NCBI RefSeq assembly: GCF_024585285.1 | Contig: NZ_CP040755.1 | Location: 186,001-250,000, forward strand | DNA: 64,000 bases | Direction of reading: 5' to 3' | From: Colwellia sp. M166 | GTDB lineage: Bacteria; Pseudomonadota; Gammaproteobacteria; Enterobacterales; Alteromonadaceae | In this document: positions 59,000-64,000 of the stretch, piece after piece | Layout of the letters: every line of letters starts with the position of its first letter | How positions within the stretch are numbered: position 1 is the first letter of the stretch | Notes under the pieces: model-generated | Seen by the model: only the letters and a program-made list of their open reading frames with translations | Database searches by the model: none | Told to the model about the DNA's origin: nothing | Translations under genes and position numbers: made by a program

Positions 59000-59152
59000 T
59001 TATCCGTTATTTAGGGCGCCTTGTAAGTCGTATTTTATAACTTGAATTTTACCATATCTGAGAAACTGCTCTTTAGTTTCATGTTTTATAACTGTGGCTT
59101 CCTCACCACATTGACTACATTCAGCAATCGAAACTTTACCTGATTGATACAT
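59000..59152 (-). CDS. Small CxxC protein, 50 aa
   Basis: Begins MYQSGKVSIAECSQCGEEAT with a CxxC pair, then charged residues and YGKIQVIKYDLQGALNNG. A GAGG ribosome binding site lies 6 nt before the ATG at 59152. A metal-binding small protein is possible, but no family is recognised and a full zinc ribbon would need a second CxxC. It is 67 bp from the exported-protein gene on the same strand. Confidence 0.6.
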   Translation of the reverse strand: MYQSGKVSIAECSQCGEEATVIKHETKEQFLRYGKIQVIKYDLQGALNNG

Positions 59153-59219
59153 ATATAACCTCGACGGCTAGCAGCCCACTAAGAGACGCAAAATTCATGC
59201 TTGTACATGGTTATAAATA

Positions 59220-59663
59220 CTAACCTCTTAACTGAGACGTGATAGAGTCTTTAACTGCCTTTTCATAGTTACCCACTAAGTCGAGACAAATATCTTTTGT
59301 ACAATAGGAAACAAATTTAAATTTTTCTCCGTCCTTTCTTTCAATAAATAATTCATAAAGTGTATATGATTTAAACTTGGTTTTACTCACATCTACTTTA
59401 GCTGAACCATCATTAAAATCGGCGACTATATCCATATCATTTAAACGAAAATCCATATAGTAACTTCCATTTGTCGAGTTTTTGCAAGAATAGCCTACTG
59501 AAAATTTTTCTGGCTCTGTTTTTAATCGTTGTAGTTTTACCTGAGCTTCGCAGTCAATTGACAAAGTTAATTTATCTGGAAGTATATTAACAACAACGCC
59601 TTTTTCAGCCATTGCAGTGGATTGAAAAGTAATAAATAGTAATATTATGCTGAGAGTTTTCAT
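59220..59663 (-). CDS. Exported protein of unknown function, 147 aa
   Basis: Signal peptide MKTLSIILLFITFQSTAMA with cleavage about residue 19. The mature part has four cysteines, likely two disulfides (one near DCEAQV, one near YSCKN, and CTKDICLDL), and a strand-rich pattern. AGGGATGG precedes the ATG at 59663. No recognised family. Periplasmic or secreted. Confidence 0.68.
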   Translation of the reverse strand: MKTLSIILLFITFQSTAMAEKGVVVNILPDKLTLSIDCEAQVKLQRLKTEPEKFSVGYSCKNSTNGSYYMDFRLNDMDIVADFNDGSAKVDVSKTKFKSYTLYELFIERKDGEKFKFVSYCTKDICLDLVGNYEKAVKDSITSQLRG

Positions 59664-59987
59664 CGAACCATCCCTGTATTTATAACAATTTTATTAGAGG
59701 AAGCTTTTTCTCTTTTACAGAAAAAACATTTCTACTTTATTTATTTTACATATTAATAACAAATATTTGCAGCTATTACCACTTATTGCTCACAGATAAA
59801 GGCATGATTGTATTTTGGACAAAATGCGGAAAGTTTCCTTATTTCGTAACTTGGGATGAGCCTCCATACGTTAGATAAGCCGCAGCCTAGGTGTGCAACG
59901 TGGGGTAATTGATAGTATTGGTAGTATGATGAAACTCAGTTGCTAAGTTGGGCTTTCATTAGATAATCAATTTATTATTTAGGTGAA
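59664..59987. other. Intergenic region, no supported gene
   Basis: About 320 bp of AT-rich DNA with a short GC-richer tract (59860-59920) that may be the remnant of an older gene or mobile element. AGGTGAA just before 59988 looks like a preserved ribosome binding site for the decayed gene downstream. Confidence 0.4.
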
Positions 59988-60485
59988 ATGATGAAAATTA
60001 ACACGTTACTGTTAGCAAGATCTCTTTTAGGTGCAAATGCTTTTGAGCAAAAGCAACTTGATGGTGCCGATGGTATTGTGCTTGATAACGCACAGCAGTG
60101 GCTTTACTTTCCTCTGCTTAATAAAAAATAGGTTTACCGTATTAAAGTGGCCGATATTGCCAATGAGTAATTAACCGATAAGTAAATAGGCGAGCGAGTA
60201 GAACAATATGCACAAAAACCGGTAAACGGTGGTTTGAGCATAGATGCAGACAATAACCTTTGCTTAACCATTGTTGGTGAACGTACGGTAGGTGTTATAG
60301 ATGCTAAAACAGGCCAGTACCGCGATTATACTTATGATAAAGAGATGATATGGTCTGACGGCGTAAGTATTGGTCCTGAGGGCTACATGTACACGGGGGC
60401 AGCGTAGTTACCGCTGTCTGCACAACTCAATAATGGCAAGGCAGAAAACAAAGCTCCTATTATATATTTAGATTTAAACCTTTAG
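59988..60485 (+). pseudogene. Major royal jelly/L-dopachrome tautomerase-related protein, four internal stops
   Basis: One frame runs from ATG 59988 to TAG 60483 with stops at 60129 (TAG), 60168 (TAA), 60183 (TAA) and 60405 (TAG). Between the stops the beta-propeller protein pattern is still readable: LDGADGIVLDNAQQWLYFPL, VYRIKVADIANE, IGERVEQYAQKPVNGGLSID, IVGERTVGVIDAKTGQYRDY, MIWSDGVSIGPEGYMYTGAA. This matches the C-terminal half of bacterial MRJP-like secreted proteins. The N-terminal half is missing and replaced by a short signal-like start. No frameshift is seen. Not expected to be functional. Confidence 0.8.
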
Positions 60486-60726
60486 CTGAGGCAGTAATAT
60501 AATAGGGTGCTATGCACTATTGCTAGTAATTACTTAAATACAAGCAAGCTAAATAACGACTTTATTAAACACCCTTAACCATGTTTTTTTAGGCGATTAA
60601 TTTAATAATTGATTAGTGATTAAATCAGGATAATGTTTCAATCATTAGCCCGTTTTTTACCGATTATTCGTTATATTACACATCTACACTACTAAATACC
60701 TTTGGCATATCCCATGAAATTATATA

Positions 60727-60963
60727 CTTAACCTCAGTTCGGGTTAATGGACTTTATAACCTATTGATTCATAGTGTTATTGGCTAAATTGTTCACGATA
60801 TTTTTTAAGTAAAAGGTTAAAAAAACGCAATGATGGAATTTAGGCGCTTAGCAAGGAATTTTTACAAACCAATAGCGAGCGATTGGTTTGTAAAAATAAC
60901 GCTGATAAGCGTTTAAATAGCATTGTTGGGTAAAGTAGCTTAACCCGAACTGGGGTTATTAAG
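60727..60963. repeat. Miniature inverted-repeat element, second type (about 237 bp)
   Basis: CTTAACCTCAGTTCGGGTTAA at the left has inverted partner TTAACCCGAACTGGGGTTATTAAG at the right. Inside, TTTTTACAAACCAAT and ATTGGTTTGTAAAAA form a perfect 15-bp stem around AGCGAGCG (60858-60895), flanked by GGCGCTTAGC and GATAAGCG. No gene inside. It sits between the MRJP pseudogene and the nitroreductase 3' end. The 240 bp before it (60486-60726) hold nothing recognised. Confidence 0.8.
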
Positions 60964-61017
60964 CTAATGTGAGCGCTAACGCTTAGGCTGGTTAGCGTTT
61001 AAAGCTTTTTAACAAGC

Positions 61018-61686
61018 TTATAAAACTTGGATTATTTGCTCTTTAGCTAAACGAGACTTAGGTAGCTTAGCGTTATAATCTTCAGAGTCATCGTGATAGC
61101 CAAGCACTAATGCTACGTCACATATGTAACCGTTTAATTCTTTTTCAAAAATTTCACCAATAAGCTCAGCATCTACGCCTTCCATAGGGGTAGAATCAAT
61201 ACCTAAACGCGCGGCTGCATGCATGGTGTTACCTAAAGCAATGTAGGTCTGCGCTTTAGTCCAGGTTGCATTGTTGCCTTGCTCATCTGTATTCATATCA
61301 ACAAAAGCAAAAGCGCCAAACGCTTGCTCACGGTTCTCTGCTTGGGTACGACCATTTTTAATGTCGGCATCGATGACCTGTGCGTAATCATCGCGAGTAT
61401 ATTCAGGGTTGTAAGCAAATAAAATAACGTGCGACGCTGTTTTAATATGTGGCTGATTAAATTGAAATTTATTAGCAAAGGTATTATGCATACGCTCTTT
61501 AGCTTCATCAGACTCAATAACAATAAACTTCCAAGGTTGCGAGTTAATTGATGAAGGAGAAAGACGCATAGCTTGAAAAACTACGTCTAGATCATCTTGT
61601 GGAATACGCTTGGTGGTATAGCGTTTAGTAGTATAACGTTTTTCTAAATCACTAATAATTGGATGAGTCGTGTTTGATTGGATCAT
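61018..61686 (-). CDS. NAD(P)H nitroreductase family protein
   Basis: FMN enzyme of the nitroreductase/NfsB fold. ATG 61686 is chosen because CGGAG lies 6 nt upstream; the frame extends a further 22 codons. 222 residues. Seen: MRLSPSSINSQPWKFIVIES (FMN phosphate site), NKFQFNQPHIKTASHVILFA, AQTYIALGNTMHAAARLGID and EGVDAELIGEIFEKELNG. The N-terminus has a repeated KRYTTKRYTTKRIP, one unit more than usual; the two copies differ at DNA level. A hairpin (CGCTAAC/GTTAGCG, 60974-60999) follows it. Confidence 0.92.
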   Translation of the reverse strand: MIQSNTTHPIISDLEKRYTTKRYTTKRIPQDDLDVVFQAMRLSPSSINSQPWKFIVIESDEAKERMHNTFANKFQFNQPHIKTASHVILFAYNPEYTRDDYAQVIDADIKNGRTQAENREQAFGAFAFVDMNTDEQGNNATWTKAQTYIALGNTMHAAARLGIDSTPMEGVDAELIGEIFEKELNGYICDVALVLGYHDDSEDYNAKLPKSRLAKEQIIQVL

Positions 61687-61775
61687 GGGTTTCTCCGTTA
61701 GGTGACCTGTTTGGCCGATGCTTACTATGTTGAGCCGTTTTATTAAAAACAAAGCCCGTATAACTAATTAATTAC

Positions 61776-62300
61776 TTATTTGTTGAGCCATTGGCGAGTT
61801 ACTGCATCTAATATCTGTCGCTCTGTACAAACTTTATAATCAAGCGCGGCAGTAATATCGTTTGAAAAGTGTAGCTTACCGAGCGTTTCTAATTGCGCTT
61901 GACTAAAAAGTGCTTGTTTATCTTCACGTAACAATAATACCGCTGTATCAACACTACCGCGTAAACCTTTAGGGTCTGCAAGTTCACGTATCTTATGTTT
62001 ATGGTGTAAAAATTGAGGCTTTCAAAGTGTTACTACGCACCATGTGTTGGTCGCAATAGCATTTTCAAAAGCACTAAAGCAATCACCTTCTGTGCCAGTG
62101 AAAAATTCATAACCTGCTTGGCTTAACCCGTACTCTTTCATCATGTTGATAGAAAAATGAGTAATACCAGCACCGCGGTACTGAGTAAAAGTTGTTACGC
62201 TTTCAAGTGGCCACACTTCTGCGGCATTAACACTTGTAAAAGCGCTTGCTACTAGTGAAAGTGTTGCTATGACTAAAATGCTTTTTAACGGTTTCATCAT
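61776..62300 (-). pseudogene. Glycine betaine/proline-type ABC substrate-binding protein, truncated with a TGA
   Basis: From ATG 62300 a signal peptide (to VNAA) and FTQYRGAGITHFSINMMKEY, GLSQAGYEFFTGTEGDCFSA, FENAIATNTWCVVTL are read, then a TGA at 62022-62024. The frame goes on with KPQFLHHKHKIRELADPKGL to LNK and a TAA at 61776. Relatives have Trp at the TGA position (TLWxPQ), so TGG to TGA is likely. With 174 codons it is also shorter than OpuAC/ProX-type proteins (about 300), so an internal or N-terminal part is lost. No permease or ATPase gene is present. Confidence 0.75.
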
Positions 62301-62495
62301 TTGCTACTCACTGTGTTTATCTAAACTGAAAGTAAGGCCGTCCAAATCTTATGTTCATTTATGAGCAGCCTTATTGCTTGAAGGTATAGTAGGTGAGTAT
62401 TGGTGTGTTATAAACAGTGTAATAATTGAATCTTTATCAAATAATAATAGATAATAAAAGTTAGCGATAAAAAACACCTATAATAAGTCGGGCTA

Positions 62496-62552
62496 TTAAT
62501 GCCAATTTTACTAAGCTCTGAGTGGGAACAAACTTAATAGACTTGGCATAAG
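62496..62552. repeat. Miniature inverted-repeat element, short form 3
   Basis: TTAATGCCAATTTTACTAAG and CTTAATAGACTTGGCATAAG are inverted ends; the middle CTCTGAGTGGGAACAAA is that of the copy at 32335. The left and right ends share a compensating change (TGCC/GGCA) relative to other copies. Confidence 0.8.
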
Positions 62553-63220
62553 TTAAACTGTAGCTACTCAAGTGATTTAGTAGCCATTTTCATTAATAGC
62601 ACTGATAAATATAGGGCTTCAGCTTATCTGTTGTGGTCATAATTGTACGAGGACTTTTTATAAAACAATAGATTAGCATCCTATTTTAATGGTTTTTTGC
62701 TGTACTGTGAGGTGGGGGAGTGTAGATGAATAATGAACCAATAGCCTCGCTAAACACTTGCTTAAGCCTACAAAAGGGCAATCTAGGGTCATTGATATTG
62801 CTTGTACTAAATGTGTATGTGGGAATTCTACAAGTTCTGCTATTCAGACAACCTTTGAAGAGGGAAGCAAATCTCCAATAAAGAAGCTTACTTTGTTCGC
62901 TATATAGACCTTAATGCTTATTTAGTTAAAGACTGCTGTTCCGGCATTGCGGTCAGTTATTTGCTCTTATTTGAAATGATTATTTTACAAATATCTACAT
63001 CCTCCTTTAGCGCAATTTAATCGCTAACAAATAAGCTTCTATTAAATAGTCCTATTATTGCCACTCTTGTACTTTTATCGGCAATAATTTGCCTACTTCT
63101 CTTAAAAAAAGAAGTGTTGATGAGCTATTTATGTCTAAAATCTAAGGTAAATTCTATGGCATATTCTTTGCTTTTTTTAAGGAACTATTCGTTGGCTCTT
63201 AATTTACATCAGAGAATATT
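62553..63220. other. Gene-poor stretch, no supported gene
   Basis: About 670 bp. A 45-codon frame from ATG 62726 and an overlapping frame with a CTKCVCGN segment exist, but neither has a ribosome binding site with good spacing or a recognised pattern. Decayed coding DNA is possible. GTTAGCGATTAAATTGCGC-like inverted tracts around 63010 are weak. Confidence 0.4.
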
Positions 63221-63367
63221 ATGCAAATAAATGCTAGTAACCAAGTTAATCGTATCTATCAAATGGATAATACTATTGCCTCTAATATAACTAACGCCAA
63301 CATCACCACTCAACATGAAATTACTACAGATACAGTAACTAAATGTGAAATATTAAGGAAAATATGA
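63221..63367 (+). CDS. Hypothetical small protein, 48 aa, possibly a fragment
   Basis: MQINASNQVNRIYQMDNTIA, then Asn/Thr-rich sequence to ILRKI. Only a weak GAGA precedes the ATG. Its stop overlaps the ATG of the next frame. The Asn/Ser/Thr-rich style is shared with the following genes and with the gene at 37698. It may be the start of a longer decayed gene. Confidence 0.4.
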   Translation: MQINASNQVNRIYQMDNTIASNITNANITTQHEITTDTVTKCEILRKI

Positions 63368-63789
63368 TGATAAATTCAGTTAGCTCACAAAGTTATGCTG
63401 TGCAACAGACATCTACCAATAATAGTAAAACAGAGTCTATCGAAGCTCCTGCCTATAAAACGTCTCAAGGCATCAACAATATGGATACTCGAAAAAATGC
63501 TATGACGTTTATTGAAAATGCTACTTCTGAAGAGTTAGAACAACGAGTCAACTGACTCATTGGAAGAATGCCATCAATGGGCATGATTAACTTAAATGAA
63601 ATAATTTCACAAGGATGAGCTAATGGGCAGAGCGATAAAGATATTTTAATAAGTATTGTACCAATGCAGGATGAACAATCTGAGTTATATAAAATGTCTA
63701 TGAGTTGGGGCACTAAAGGACTTAGTTCACCTGAAAGTTATGACAAGTTGGTTGGGTTTACCTCAAATTATGTAAATTATTACGCTTAG
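63364..63789 (+). pseudogene. Hypothetical gene with two in-frame TGA codons
   Basis: Begins MMINSVSSQSYAVQQTSTNN. A TGA at 63553-63555 ends the first 63 residues (EELEQRVN), but the same frame continues LIGRMPSMGMINLNEIISQG, has a second TGA at 63616-63618, and then runs SDKDILISIVPMQDEQSELY to SNYVNYYA and TAG at 63787. Both TGA may come from CGA (Arg) by one transition. The joined product of 141 residues is helical and unrecognised. The next gene follows at once with a good ribosome binding site. Confidence 0.62.
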
Positions 63790-63802
63790 TAGCGAGGGTA
63801 AC

Positions 63803-64000
63803 ATGGAAATAAAAAATACAGTTTTTCAATCACATTCACAAGGTGTACAACAATCCGAACCATTGAACAGCAATAGTAATTTTTATGATATATTTGCTGC
63901 TTATCAAGAAAAGTATGCGGTTGAAGAAGTAGAAAAATCAAACGAGCATGCTGTATTTAACATGAATACAACACAAGGTGACCAACAAGAAATTAACCTT
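63803..64000 (+). CDS. Hypothetical protein, cut by the window end
   Basis: The ATG at 63803 follows GAGGG at 4 nt. 66 codons are visible: MEIKNTVFQSHSQGVQQSEP, then Asn/Ser-rich sequence and NFYDIFAAYQEKYAVEEVEK. No stop before the window edge. Similar in style to the preceding gene, from which it is separated by 13 bp. No family is recognised. Confidence 0.6.
   Translation, partial: MEIKNTVFQSHSQGVQQSEPLNSNSNFYDIFAAYQEKYAVEEVEKSNEHAVFNMNTTQGDQQEINL

Noticed and set aside
1..64000. General stop-codon reassignment
   Set aside because: Housekeeping genes across the window end normally at TAA, TAG or TGA, so internal stops are better read as pseudogene lesions.
1..64000. CRISPR arrays, tRNA or rRNA genes, prophage
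   Set aside because: No regularly spaced short repeats with unique spacers, no tRNA-like cloverleaf and no phage structural genes were recognised.

Overview
The window looks like chromosomal DNA of a marine gammaproteobacterium of the Alteromonadales, most like Colwellia or Thalassotalea. This rests on protein likeness and gene order recalled from known genomes (pnp-nlpI, gltA/sdhCDAB/sucABCD, fadE near yafJ, purMN beside a DUF2066 gene and hda, gsk), on AT-rich DNA, and on many short palindromic mobile repeats. No database search was possible. No rRNA, tRNA or CRISPR array was seen.

Layout. 1-3.3 kb: end of pnp, nlpI, and an unrecognised membrane-anchored putative metallopeptidase. 3.5-6.3 kb: a cysteine desulfurase fused to its SufE/CsdE-type partner, convergent with tcdA. 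6.4-9.0 kb: a GlxA-type AraC regulator and a hybrid sensor kinase. 9.2-20.9 kb: the TCA block, gltA on the minus strand facing sdhCDAB-sucABCD on the plus strand, with hairpin terminators inside the operon after sdhB and sucB. 20.9-27 kb: an accessory region with an HNH protein, a frameshifted IS1111-type insertion sequence with inverted repeats and a possible bridge-RNA hairpin, then about 3 kb of palindrome-rich repeats (two nearly identical 543-bp copies plus two divergent ones) with two small genes (STAS-like and RraB-like) between and beside them. 27-38 kb: an outer-membrane protein, a DHH phosphoesterase, DUF3545, gsk, a CDF transporter with an unusual metal site, a DUF885 protein, a periplasmic binding protein, and a Fur-box gene with a small S26-like peptidase downstream. 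38-40 kb: two decayed genes (SMI1/KNR4-like; AraC-GyrI).

40-58.7 kb: lipid and housekeeping genes: an acyl-CoA dehydrogenase, an aldo/keto reductase, a TetR-aldehyde dehydrogenase pair, fadE with a good FadR-type operator, yafJ, DUF3108, purN, purM, DUF2066, hda, a three-haem cytochrome, a TetR-MDR reductase pair and a DEAD-box helicase. 58.7-64 kb: gene-poor DNA with small proteins, a nitroreductase, a second type of miniature transposable element, and three pseudogenes (major-royal-jelly-like, glycine-betaine-binding-like, unknown) that stay in one frame but carry internal stop codons.

Two themes stand out. First, a family of miniature inverted-repeat elements with ends like ATACCAATTTTACTAAG occurs five times, three of them within 10 bp of a stop codon. 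Second, four decayed genes are broken by stop codons without any frameshift, and a fifth combines a stop with a deletion. I found no convincing new defence or biosynthetic system. The most distinctive items are the palindromic repeat array with its embedded genes, the metallopeptidase beside nlpI, the Csd fusion and the nonsense-only pseudogenes.
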